Shown here: in pieces, positions 1-6,879 of the stretch
Position numbering within the stretch: position 1 is the first letter of the stretch
Layout of the letters: each line of letters starts with the position of its first letter
Origin: Oscillospiraceae bacterium
GTDB taxonomy: Bacteria; Bacillota; Clostridia; Oscillospirales; Oscillospiraceae
DNA: 33,078 bases
Assembly: GCA_015068025.1 (NCBI GenBank)
Contig: SVLH01000019.1
Location: 1 to 33,078 of the forward strand
Direction of reading: 5' to 3'
Translations under genes and position numbers: made by a program
Notes under the pieces: model-generated
The model's input: only the letters and a program-made list of their open reading frames with translations
Database searches by the model: none
Told to the model about the DNA's origin: nothing

Positions 1-50
1 TTACACGAGCACTCCCTATGCGACCGAGATTGTCGAACGCTGTCAAAAAC

Positions 51-101
51 GGTCAAAGCCCTTGGAAAATCAAGGGTTTTGACCAAAGTGTTAATTTTTT
101 T
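51..101 (+). terminator. Hairpin with T-run in front of truncated spoVT
   Basis: A 14-bp stem (51-64 with 71-84, one G-U pair, six-base loop) is followed within a few bases by a run of seven T at about 95-101. This looks like an intrinsic terminator for whatever lies to the left of the window. Its position just 20-40 bases before the surviving part of spoVT is odd, because it leaves no room for that gene's normal start and promoter. Bases 1-50 contain no recognisable coding sequence. Confidence 0.55.
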
Positions 102-122
102 GCTTCTCCCTTGACACGTTGA

Positions 123-635
123 GATGATCTGGGGCGGGTGGTGATCCCCAAGGAAATTCGCCGCACGATGCGCATCCGCGAAGGCGACCCGCTGGAGATC
201 TACACCAGCCGGGATGGCGAGGTCATCTTCAAAAAATACTCCCTGATGGGCGGGCTGGAGGATTTCGCCGCCCAGCTGTGCGAGACCATGAGCCGCTCCG
301 CCGGCAGCATCTGCGCCGTGACCGACCGCGACACCGTCATCGCCGTGGCCGGCGGCGGCAAGCGGGAGCTGATGGGCAAGCGCATTACCCCCGAGTTGGA
401 GCAGATCATGGAGAACCGCCGCATCTATCAGTACACCGGCGAGGGGCAGGCCCTGCCCGTTTCCGACAGCACCGACAAGCTGGTGGCCAATGTGGCCGCC
501 CCCATCCTGGCAGAGGGCGATCTGCTGGGTCTGGTGCTGTTCGTCGGCTCCGCCCCCGGCGACGTCACCGGCGATGCGGAGTACAAACTGGCACAGACCA
601 TCGCCGCCTTCCTCGGCAAGCACATGGAGTCCTGA
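123..635 (+). pseudogene. spoVT: spoVT, 5'-truncated stage V sporulation protein T
   Basis: SpoVT is a forespore transcription regulator: an AbrB-type swapped-hairpin DNA-binding domain followed by a GAF-like domain. The sequence from 123 reads DDLGRVVIPKEIRR, the AbrB signature, and continues through the GAF-like part to a stop at 633-635, so the C-terminal ~170 residues are intact. Known SpoVT proteins are about 178 residues and begin with roughly ten more residues before DDLGR. Here those codons are absent: TGA at 120-122 stops the frame directly before them, and the upstream bases encode nothing similar. A GTG at 138 would give a 165-residue product without the first beta strand, and no proper ribosome binding site precedes it. 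Either the gene is broken or interrupted at this codon, or the left edge is a junction (see findings). Identity is confident; functional state is not. Confidence 0.8.
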
Positions 636-640
636 CAGTG

Positions 641-670
641 GGCGGACACCCCGGGGTGTCCGCCTTCTCT
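641..670 (+). terminator. Terminator-like hairpin after spoVT
   Basis: A perfect 12+12 base palindrome at 641-664 (ggcggacacccc and its complement) starts five bases after the spoVT stop and is followed by a short pyrimidine-rich stretch. The T-run is weak, so termination may be partial. Confidence 0.6.
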
Positions 671-757
671 TTGCCACAAAGGCGCTATCTGCCGTCATTT
701 TTTTGCTTTTTGCCCCCACTTTCACCGAAATTTTGCCAAAAACCAACACTTTGCCTC

Positions 758-786
758 TTGTGTTCCCTCCGGTTTGCTGATATGAT
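758..786 (+). promoter_or_regulatory. Sigma-A-type promoter for glnN
   Basis: TTGTGT (758-763), a 17-base spacer, then TATGAT (781-786). Transcription would start about 25 bases before the glnN start codon. No riboswitch or GlnR-type palindrome was recognised nearby. Confidence 0.65.
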
Positions 787-817
787 AAAGTTCCAGCAAA
801 ACAGGAGGATACGCCTT

Positions 818-2905
818 ATGAATACATCCGGAAAACTCCCCGAATCCTTTGGCAGCCTGGTCTTTAACGAGGAGGCCATGAAAGAGCGCCTCTCCGCCGC
901 ATCCTATGCCGCGTGGAAAAAGTGCATCACGGAAGGAACATCTCTGGACCTCGCCACCGCCAACGAGATCGCCGACGCCATGAAGCTGTGGGCCATCGAG
1001 AAGGGCGCCACCCACTACACCCACTGGTTCCAGCCCATGACCGGCTACACCGCCGAAAAGCACGACAGCTTCATCTCTCCCGCCGGCGGCGGCAAGATCA
1101 TTATGGAGTTTTCCGGCAGCGAGCTGGTACGGGGCGAGTCTGACGCCTCCTCCTTCCCCTCCGGCGGCCTGCGCGCCACCTTCGAGGCCCGAGGCTACAC
1201 CGCCTGGGATCCCACCTCCTTTGCCTTCATCAAGGAAAACTCCCTCTGCATCCCCACCATTTTCTGCTCCTATTCCGGCCACGCGCTGGATAAGAAGACG
1301 CCCCTGCTGCGCTCCATCGAGGAGGTGTCCCGTCAGGCCATCCGCATCCTGCGGCTGTTCGGCGACACGGAAACGAAGCGGGTCACGCCCCAGGTCGGCC
1401 CCGAGCAGGAATACTTCCTCATCGACAAGGCGCTCTACAACCGCCGCCGCGACCTGCGCATGACCGGCCGCACCCTGTTTGGCGCCAAGCCTGCCCGCGG
1501 TCAGGAGCTGGACGACCACTACTACGGCGCCATCAAGCCCCGTGTTGCCGCCTACATGAAGGATCTGGACGAAACTTTGTGGGCGCTGGGCGTGCTGTCC
1601 AAGACCAAGCACAACGAGGTGGCCCCCTCCCAGCACGAGATGGCCCCCATTTACGCCGACGTCAACACCTCCTGCGATCACAACCAGCTGACCATGGAGA
1701 TGATGAAAAAGGTGGCCGACCGCCACGATCTGGTGTGTCTGCTCCACGAAAAGCCCTTTGCCGGCGTCAACGGCTCCGGCAAGCACAACAACTGGTCTCT
1801 GGGCACCGACACCGGACGCAACCTCTTCAAGCCCGGCTCCACCCCCAGCCAGAACGCCCAGTTTCTGCTGTTCCTCGCCGCCTTCATCAAGGGCGTGGAC
1901 GACTATCAGGACTTCCTCCGCGCCACTGTGGCCTCTCCCGGCAACGACCACCGTCTGGGCGCGCAGGAGGCGCCGCCCGCCGTCATCTCCATCTATCTGG
2001 GCGACGAGCTGAACGCCGTGGTGGAATCCATCATCAAGGGCACCGAATACAAGGAGGCCGACAAACGCACGCTGAAAATCGGCGTGGACGTGCTGCCCCC
2101 CATCCCCCAGGACACCACCGACCGCAACCGCACCTCTCCCATGGCCTTTACCGGCAACAAGTTTGAGTTCCGTATGCTGGGCTCCTCCCAGTCCATCTCC
2201 GGCCCCAACGTGGCGCTGAACACCATCATGGCCGAGGAGCTGGGCCAGTTTGCCGACGAGCTGGAGCAGTCCACCGACTTCCAGGCGGATCTGCACGCTC
2301 TCATCAAGCGGGTGTTTACCGACTATCAGCGCATTCTGTTCAACGGCAACGGCTACGACGATGCCTGGATCGCCGAGGCGGAGCGCCGGGGACTGAGCAA
2401 CCTTGTCTCCACCGCCGACGCACTGCCCATGTACTTCTCCGAGAAGAATGTGGCACTGTTTGTCAAGCACGGCATCTACACCCGCGAGGAGCTGGAGGCT
2501 CGTGCGGAGATCCACATGGAGAACTACTCCACCGTGTCCATCATCGAGGCCAGAACCATGGTGGACATGATCCGCCACGAGATCCTGCCTGCCGTTTCCG
2601 GCTTCGCCGACCAACTCTGCCAGCGCGCCTTCCACAAGGAGGCCATGCAGGTGTCCTGCCGGTACGAAACTTCCACCGCCAGAGAGCTGGGTCGGCTGAC
2701 GGACGCGCTGGCAAAGGCCTGTGACCGACTGGAATCTGACCTGTCCGCCATTCCCGGCGACACCATGGACGCCATGGTCTACTGCCACAACGTCCTGATC
2801 CCCGACATGGACGCCGCCCGCGCCACCGCAGATCGGCTGGAGGCTATCACCGCCGCCGAAGCCTGGCCCTTCCCCGTATACAGCGACCTCCTTTTCAGCG
2901 TATAA
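818..2905 (+). CDS. glnN: Glutamine synthetase type III
   Basis: ATP-dependent ligation of ammonia to glutamate in the cytoplasm. The 695-residue length is right for the GSIII family (about 700) and far too long for GSI. GSIII signatures are present in order: KHNEVAPSQHEMAPIY near residue 268 and KPFAGVNGSGKHNNWS near residue 312, the latter holding the nucleotide and glutamate site. Family knowledge says GSIII forms a double-ringed dodecamer. The ATG at 818 is chosen because AGGAGG lies at 803-808; the reading frame stays open upstream to 278, but that extension runs through spoVT in another frame and is not real. The gene is monocistronic: it has its own promoter and a strong terminator. 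It is the nitrogen-assimilation enzyme of the window; no regulator gene is adjacent. Confidence 0.96.
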   Translation: MNTSGKLPESFGSLVFNEEAMKERLSAASYAAWKKCITEGTSLDLATANEIADAMKLWAIEKGATHYTHWFQPMTGYTAEKHDSFISPAGGGKIIMEFSGSELVRGESDASSFPSGGLRATFEARGYTAWDPTSFAFIKENSLCIPTIFCSYSGHALDKKTPLLRSIEEVSRQAIRILRLFGDTETKRVTPQVGPEQEYFLIDKALYNRRRDLRMTGRTLFGAKPARGQELDDHYYGAIKPRVAAYMKDLDETLWALGVLSKTKHNEVAPSQHEMAPIYADVNTSCDHNQLTMEMMKKVADRHDLVCLLHEKPFAGVNGSGKHNNWSLGTDTGRNLFKPGSTPSQNAQFLLFLAAFIKGVDDYQDFLRATVASPGNDHRLGAQEAPPAVISIYLGDELNAVVESIIKGTEYKEADKRTLKIGVDVLPPIPQDTTDRNRTSPMAFTGNKFEFRMLGSSQSISGPNVALNTIMAEELGQFADELEQSTDFQADLHALIKRVFTDYQRILFNGNGYDDAWIAEAERRGLSNLVSTADALPMYFSEKNVALFVKHGIYTREELEARAEIHMENYSTVSIIEARTMVDMIRHEILPAVSGFADQLCQRAFHKEAMQVSCRYETSTARELGRLTDALAKACDRLESDLSAIPGDTMDAMVYCHNVLIPDMDAARATADRLEAITAAEAWPFPVYSDLLFSV

Positions 2906-2918
2906 ACCGTATCGCACA

Positions 2919-2949
2919 GGAAGCGCGGGATACCCCGCGCTTCCTTTTT
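2919..2949 (+). terminator. Intrinsic terminator of glnN
   Basis: An 11-bp perfect GC-rich stem (2919-2929 with 2934-2944), a four-base loop and five T at 2945-2949, starting 13 bases after the glnN stop. Confidence 0.9.
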
Positions 2950-3014
2950 GTTGCTCTTTTCCGTATTTTTTATCGTTTTCCATAACTTTCATGTGCAAAA
3001 AGTCCGTTTTTTCA

Positions 3015-3043
3015 TTGAGCGGCCGCAGCCCACGTGTTATACT
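3015..3043 (+). promoter_or_regulatory. Promoter of the phospholipase C-like gene
   Basis: TTGAGC (3015-3020), 17 bases, TATACT (3038-3043). The predicted transcript starts near 3050, directly at the ribosome binding site. This excludes the GTG at 3034 as a start codon and supports TTG at 3064. Confidence 0.65.
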
Positions 3044-3063
3044 GCTCGGCGGAGGTGTTCCCC

Positions 3064-3627
3064 TTGCAAAAACGAAGTCATATCCACCTTGCCAAAGCGC
3101 TGCTGCAAGGCACAGAAGGCTTTGACCGCCGCCGGCACAGGGCGGCATTCCTGCTTGGTTCCATCCAGCCGGACTGCAACCCCCTGACCTACCTGAAAGG
3201 CTCGCTGTCCGCCCGCTGCCTGCAGGGGCACAGCTTTTCCAACGCACGCCCCTACATCTTCTCCCGCATGGAGCGGCTCAAACAGCGCCGGCGATGGTCG
3301 CTTCGGCACTACTACATCCTGGGCAAGCTGACCCACTACCTCTCCGACGCTTTTACCTGCCCCCACAACCAAACCTTTTCCGGCGGGCCGACCGCCCACC
3401 ATCGCTATGAAAGCGAACTGCGCCACCGACTGACCGCCGCCCTTGCCCACCCCCAATGCCCCTTGCCGCCGGTGCGCGGCTGCCCGCTCCCCACCGCCGC
3501 CGTGGATGCCCTCCACAAGCAGTATCTGGCCGGGGAACCTCACATTCAGCGGGACATTGCCTACATCCTGCGCTCCACGGCACTCCTGATGAGCGCCTGC
3601 CCGCCTGTCCCTCCCGTTTCTCGTTAA
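3064..3627 (+). CDS. Zinc-dependent phospholipase C-like protein
   Basis: The 187-residue protein has the pattern of the Zn_dep_PLPC family: His near the N-terminus (H6/H8), an Asp in GSIQPDCNP, a His in GHSFSNA, then HYLSDAFTCPH (H-x3-D-x5-H) and HHRYESEL (H-x3-E). These are the ligand positions of the trinuclear zinc site in bacterial phospholipase C. It has no signal peptide, so unlike the secreted toxins it is probably cytoplasmic; the substrate cannot be named. Start: TTG at 3064 with GGAGGT at 3051-3056, seven bases away. The flanking genes are unrelated and it has its own promoter. Arg- and Pro-rich stretches near the C-terminus are unremarkable. Assignment to the fold is good; hydrolysis of phospholipids is inference. 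Confidence 0.8.
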   Translation: MQKRSHIHLAKALLQGTEGFDRRRHRAAFLLGSIQPDCNPLTYLKGSLSARCLQGHSFSNARPYIFSRMERLKQRRRWSLRHYYILGKLTHYLSDAFTCPHNQTFSGGPTAHHRYESELRHRLTAALAHPQCPLPPVRGCPLPTAAVDALHKQYLAGEPHIQRDIAYILRSTALLMSACPPVPPVSR

Positions 3628-3679
3628 ATTCCGTTTATTTTGTTTGGTTTTCAGCCTAGCATTTTGTGAAAATTGACAG

Positions 3680-3708
3680 TTCCCATTTGACCCGCAAGGT
3701 GTTATTCT
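3680..3708 (+). promoter_or_regulatory. Probable promoter of the aro operon leader
   Basis: An extended -10 element (TG at 3700-3701, then TATTCT at 3703-3708) has a poor -35 match TTCCCA (3680-3685) at 17 bases. A good TTGACA at 3673-3678 is 24 bases from this -10, too far to use. Transcription would begin about 30 bases before the leader peptide start. Confidence 0.5.
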
Positions 3709-3741
3709 TTAAGCATCTAAAGTCCGAAAGGATCCGTATCC

Positions 3742-3840
3742 ATGAAGTCTGCCGCTCACTCTTTTGCATACCGTTATTTTGGCTTTACCTATTTTTATGG
3801 TAAGGCTTATTTCGGTTTGGCTGAAAGCACCGGGGTGTAA
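3742..3840 (+). CDS. Phe/Tyr-rich attenuator leader peptide of the aro operon
   Basis: A 32-codon open frame, ATG to TAA, preceded by AAAGGA (3727-3732, spacing 9). The central part reads FAYRYFGFTYFYGKAYF: ten aromatic residues (five Phe, five Tyr) in 17 codons, at codons 8, 10, 12, 13, 15, 17, 18, 19, 23 and 24, and no Trp. It ends 33 bases before an intrinsic terminator and 96 bases before aroF, the first enzyme of the pathway that makes Phe and Tyr. By analogy with pheA, trp and his leaders, ribosomes stalled for charged tRNA-Phe or tRNA-Tyr would change the folding of the downstream RNA. Eight of the ten aromatic codons are TTT or TAT, whereas aroF itself mainly uses TTC and TAC. The peptide itself is probably not functional. 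I do not know a named family for it. Confidence 0.88.
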   Translation: MKSAAHSFAYRYFGFTYFYGKAYFGLAESTGV

Positions 3841-3900
3841 GGTCAGGTTTCATTGAAACTGTTCGTACATGCAGACCCGCAGCCAGACCGGCTGCGGGTC
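3813..3900 (+). promoter_or_regulatory. Antiterminator pairing of the aro attenuator
   Basis: Bases 3814-3823 (ggtttggctg, inside leader codons 25-28) are complementary to 3880-3889 (cagccagacc), ten pairs with one G-U; C3813-G3890 adds one. This helix uses half of the terminator's 5' arm and all of its loop, so it excludes the terminator. A ribosome stalled on codons 10-19 (3769-3798) would leave 3814-3823 free, favouring readthrough. A ribosome reaching the stop codon at 3838 would tend to cover or sequester it, favouring termination. A weak local hairpin (3813-3816 with 3829-3832, plus 3820-3822 with 3826-3828) could also hold this strand when no ribosome stalls. Pairing is read directly; the dynamics are inference. 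Confidence 0.75.
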
Positions 3901-3907
3901 TTTTATT
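3874..3907 (+). terminator. Intrinsic terminator between leader peptide and aroF
   Basis: An 11-bp perfect stem (3874-3884 with 3890-3900), a five-base loop, then TTTTATT. It sits before the aroF start in the same transcript as the leader peptide, so it is an attenuator rather than an end-of-gene terminator. Confidence 0.92.
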
Positions 3908-3935
3908 CTAATGTGATTTGCCGGAGGGACCTATT

Positions 3936-4949
3936 ATGATCGTCATTCTGAAACACAACCCCAATCAGGATCAGCTCAAAAGCCTGATCTCCTGGCTGCA
4001 GGAGAAAGGCATCATCATTCACACCAGCATCGGCGAGGCGCACACCATTCTCGGTCTGGTGGGCGACACCTCCAAGCTGGACATCGACCTCATCGCCGCG
4101 CTGGACATCGTGGAGGACGTCAAGCGCGTGCAGGAGCCTTACAAAAACGCCAACCGCAAGTTCCATCCCGAGGACACCGTGGTCAAGGTGGGCAACACCC
4201 AGATCGGCGGCGGCACCCTGACCATCATGGCAGGCCCCTGCTCCGTGGAGTCCGAGGAGCAGGTGGTGGCCATCGCCAAGGCCGTCAAGGCCAGCGGCGC
4301 CACCATGCTGCGCGGCGGCGCCTTCAAGCCCCGCACCTCCCCCTACTCCTTCCAGGGTCTGGGCGCGCTGGGTCTGGAGTACCTGAAGGTCGCCCGTCAG
4401 GAGACCGGTCTGCCCATCGTCACCGAACTGATGGATTTGAGCCAGCTGCCCCTGTTCAAGGATGTGGACGTGATCCAGATCGGCGCGCGCAACATGCAGA
4501 ACTTTGACCTGCTCAAGGCCGTGGGCCATCAGGACAAGCCCGTGATGATCAAGCGCGGTATGTCCGCCACCTACGAGGAGTGGCTCATGAGCGCCGAGTA
4601 CGTCATGGCCGGCGGCAACGAAAACGTCATCCTCTGCGAGCGCGGCATCCGCACCTTTGAGACCCAGACCCGCAACACGCTGGATCTGGCCGCCATCCCC
4701 GTGATGAAGAAGCTGACCCATCTGCCCATCATCATCGACCCCAGCCACGCCACCGGCAAAAGCTGGCTGGTAGAGCCTCTTTCCATGGGCGCCGTAGCCA
4801 CCGGTGCGGACGGTCTGCAGATCGAAGTCCACAACGACCCCGCCCGCGCCCTGTGCGACGGCCCCCAGTCCCTCAAGCCCGAGGATTTCGACCCTCTGGC
4901 CAAGAAGCTGCTCAAGCTGCACAACATGATCCGCACGCTGGAGGATTGA
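3936..4949 (+). CDS. aroF: 3-deoxy-7-phosphoheptulonate synthase (DAHP synthase)
   Basis: First step of the shikimate pathway: PEP plus erythrose 4-phosphate gives DAHP. 337 residues. Residues 1-67 form a ferredoxin-like/ACT-like regulatory domain as in the Thermotoga-type (AroA Ibeta) enzymes; the catalytic TIM barrel follows with GPCSVES at 100-106 (Cys102 is the expected metal ligand), [16 protein letters not shown] around 128-143, and IDPSHATG near 268. ATG at 3936 is chosen over an in-frame ATG-less upstream extension because GGAGGG lies at 3923-3928. The N-terminal domain in this family gives feedback inhibition by Tyr or Phe, so the enzyme is likely controlled by product binding as well as by the attenuator. 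First gene of an eight-gene operon; tyrA follows four bases later. Confidence 0.96.
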   Translation: MIVILKHNPNQDQLKSLISWLQEKGIIIHTSIGEAHTILGLVGDTSKLDIDLIAALDIVEDVKRVQEPYKNANRKFHPEDTVVKVGNTQIGGGTLTIMAGPCSVESEEQVVAIAKAVKASGATMLRGGAFKPRTSPYSFQGLGALGLEYLKVARQETGLPIVTELMDLSQLPLFKDVDVIQIGARNMQNFDLLKAVGHQDKPVMIKRGMSATYEEWLMSAEYVMAGGNENVILCERGIRTFETQTRNTLDLAAIPVMKKLTHLPIIIDPSHATGKSWLVEPLSMGAVATGADGLQIEVHNDPARALCDGPQSLKPEDFDPLAKKLLKLHNMIRTLED

Positions 4950-4953
4950 TACG

Positions 4954-5790
4954 ATGAATATCGGCATCGTCGGCCTGGGCCTGATCGGCGGCTCTATGGC
5001 AAAAAGCACCAAGTCCCGCACCGCCCACACCGTCTGGGGCATCGATCTGGATCAGGAGACCATGATGATGGCCCGCATGTGCGGTGCCATCGACGCACCC
5101 CTGACGGAGGAAAATCTCCCCCTGTGCGATCTGATCCTTGTGGCCATCCGCCCCGGCGCCGCCGTGGAGTGGGTGCGGAAAAACAGTGAGCGCATTTCCC
5201 CCACCGCCATTGTGGTGGACCTGTGCGGCGTGAAGCGCACGGTGGTGGCGGCCATCACCCCCATAGCAGAAGCACGCGGCTTCGCCTACATCGGCGGACA
5301 CCCCATGGCCGGTAAGGAGATCGGCGGTTTCACCGCCGCTTCCGACAGCCTGTACGTGGGCGCATCCATGATCCTCACCCCGGACAAGCGCACGGATATG
5401 CTGCTGCTGGAGACTCTGAAGCATTTCTTCCTCGACATCGGCTTTGCCACCCTCACCTTCTCCGACCCCGAGGAACACGACCGCATCATCGCCTTTACCT
5501 CCCAGCTGGCGCACATCACCTCCAGCGCCTACGTCAAGTCCCCCGAAGCCCAGCGCCGACGCGGTTTTTCCGCCGGCAGCTTTAAGGATATGACCCGTGT
5601 GGCCCGTCTGGACGAGGATATGTGGACGGAGCTGTTCCTCGCCGACGCGGACTATCTGACGAAAGAACTGGATATCCTCATCGGCCACCTGTCCGAATAC
5701 TCCGCCGCCCTGAAAGCCGGAGATGCCGAGGCGCTGCACAAGCTGCTGAAAGACGGCCGGGAGAAAAAGGCTACGGCCGGAGGAAATTAA
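4954..5790 (+). CDS. tyrA: Prephenate dehydrogenase
   Basis: Oxidative decarboxylation of prephenate to 4-hydroxyphenylpyruvate, the tyrosine branch. 278 residues. The dinucleotide-binding glycine motif GLGLIGGS is at residues 7-14, and the segment GGHPMAGKE contains the conserved active-site His (H116). No fused chorismate mutase and no C-terminal ACT domain are present, so the enzyme is a minimal TyrA and tyrosine feedback, if any, must come from elsewhere (AroF or the leader). GGAGG of the aroF end serves as ribosome binding site. Whether it uses NAD or NADP, or prefers arogenate, cannot be told reliably from the sequence; Asp31 after the second beta strand (GIDLD) suggests NAD. Confidence 0.94.
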   Translation: MNIGIVGLGLIGGSMAKSTKSRTAHTVWGIDLDQETMMMARMCGAIDAPLTEENLPLCDLILVAIRPGAAVEWVRKNSERISPTAIVVDLCGVKRTVVAAITPIAEARGFAYIGGHPMAGKEIGGFTAASDSLYVGASMILTPDKRTDMLLLETLKHFFLDIGFATLTFSDPEEHDRIIAFTSQLAHITSSAYVKSPEAQRRRGFSAGSFKDMTRVARLDEDMWTELFLADADYLTKELDILIGHLSEYSAALKAGDAEALHKLLKDGREKKATAGGN

Positions 5791-5807
5791 AATTAAGGAG
5801 TATCCCC

Positions 5808-6878
5808 ATGAAGAACTCCATCCGAACCATTCAAGTACACACCGTCCCCGCCTATGAAGTTTCCATCGGCGGCGGTCTGCTCCATACCTGCGGCCAGCAC
5901 CTCGCTCAGGTGCTGGCTCCCTGCCACGTTGCCGTCATTACCGACAGCACCGTGGCACCTTTGTATCTGGACACCGTGTGCGGCAGCCTGCGCAGCGCAG
6001 GCTTTGCCGTCAGCTCCTATGTATTCCCCGCCGGAGAACAGCACAAGCACATCGGCACCTTCGCCGCCATTCTGGAGTTTCTGGCGGAGCAGCGCCTGAC
6101 CCGCACCGACTGCATTGCCGCTCTGGGCGGCGGCGTGGTGGGCGACATGGCAGGCTTTGCCGCCGCCGCCTATCTGCGGGGCATTCGCTGTGTGCAGCTG
6201 CCCACCACCCTGCTCTCCGCCGTGGACTCCTCCGTGGGCGGCAAGACCGCCATTGACCTGAAGGCCGGCAAGAATCTGGCCGGTGCCTTTTTGCAGCCCG
6301 CCGCCGTGCTGTGCGACACGGACTGCCTCGCCTCCCTGCCCGCCGAGGTCTTTGCCGACGGCGCCGCCGAGGCCATCAAGACCGGCATCCTCTGTGATGA
6401 GAGCCTGTTCACCCTCTTTGAGGACGGCACACTGACTGCCGACCCGGCAGAGATCATCGCCCGGTGCGTGGCCTACAAGGCCGGCGTGGTGGAACGGGAC
6501 GAAAAGGAGCAAAACGAGCGCCGCTTGCTGAATCTGGGTCACACTGTGGGCCACGCCATTGAAAAGTGCAGCGGCTACGCCATCCCCCACGGCCACGCCG
6601 TGGCGGCAGGCCTTGCCATCATGGCACGCAGTGCGGAAGCGCTGGGCTGGACCGACGAGCCCGTTGCGGCCCGCATCACTGCCTGCCTTGCCAAAAACGG
6701 TCTGCCCACCTCCACCGACTATTCCGCACAAGACCTCGCCCACGCCGCCTCCGCCGACAAAAAGCGCGCCGGCAGCGACATCACACTGGTCATCCCGAAA
6801 AAAATTGGCTGCTGTGAACTGAAAAAAGTCCCGGTAACGGAGCTGCTGCCCATCATCGCCGCAGGATTGGAGGGCTGA
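5808..6878 (+). CDS. aroB: 3-dehydroquinate synthase
   Basis: Converts DAHP to 3-dehydroquinate, the second shikimate step, using NAD and a divalent metal (usually zinc). 356 residues, the normal length. The motif ALGGGVVGDMAGFAAAAYLRG near residues 104-124 is the nucleotide/substrate region, KTAIDLKAGKN near 147 and NLGHTVGHAIE near 244 holds the metal-binding His. The ATG at 5808 follows AAGGAG at 5795-5800. A longer frame reaching back to 5622 overlaps tyrA and has no support. It sits 17 bases after tyrA and one base before aroA. Confidence 0.96.
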   Translation: MKNSIRTIQVHTVPAYEVSIGGGLLHTCGQHLAQVLAPCHVAVITDSTVAPLYLDTVCGSLRSAGFAVSSYVFPAGEQHKHIGTFAAILEFLAEQRLTRTDCIAALGGGVVGDMAGFAAAAYLRGIRCVQLPTTLLSAVDSSVGGKTAIDLKAGKNLAGAFLQPAAVLCDTDCLASLPAEVFADGAAEAIKTGILCDESLFTLFEDGTLTADPAEIIARCVAYKAGVVERDEKEQNERRLLNLGHTVGHAIEKCSGYAIPHGHAVAAGLAIMARSAEALGWTDEPVAARITACLAKNGLPTSTDYSAQDLAHAASADKKRAGSDITLVIPKKIGCCELKKVPVTELLPIIAAGLEG

Positions 6879-6879
6879 T

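Noticed and set aside
111-137. TTGACA at 111-116 as promoter of spoVT
   Set aside because: No -10 box exists at 16-18 bases; that position lies within the surviving spoVT codons.
278-817. 180-codon in-frame extension in front of glnN
   Set aside because: It overlaps spoVT in another frame, is Arg/His-rich, and the ribosome binding site and promoter both point to the ATG at 818.
722-3247. 841-codon open frame on the minus strand across glnN
   Set aside because: It is the shadow of GC-rich codon use in glnN; the protein is Gly/Val/His-rich and low in complexity, with no ribosome binding site or family match.
3673-3678. TTGACA as the -35 box of the aro leader
   Set aside because: It is 24 bases from the best -10 (TATTCT at 3703), too far; the extended -10 explains the promoter better.
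3709-3935. T-box riboswitch in front of aroF
   Set aside because: No AGGGTGGNACCGCG-like T-box sequence and no specifier loop is visible; the leader is explained by the aromatic peptide and terminator.
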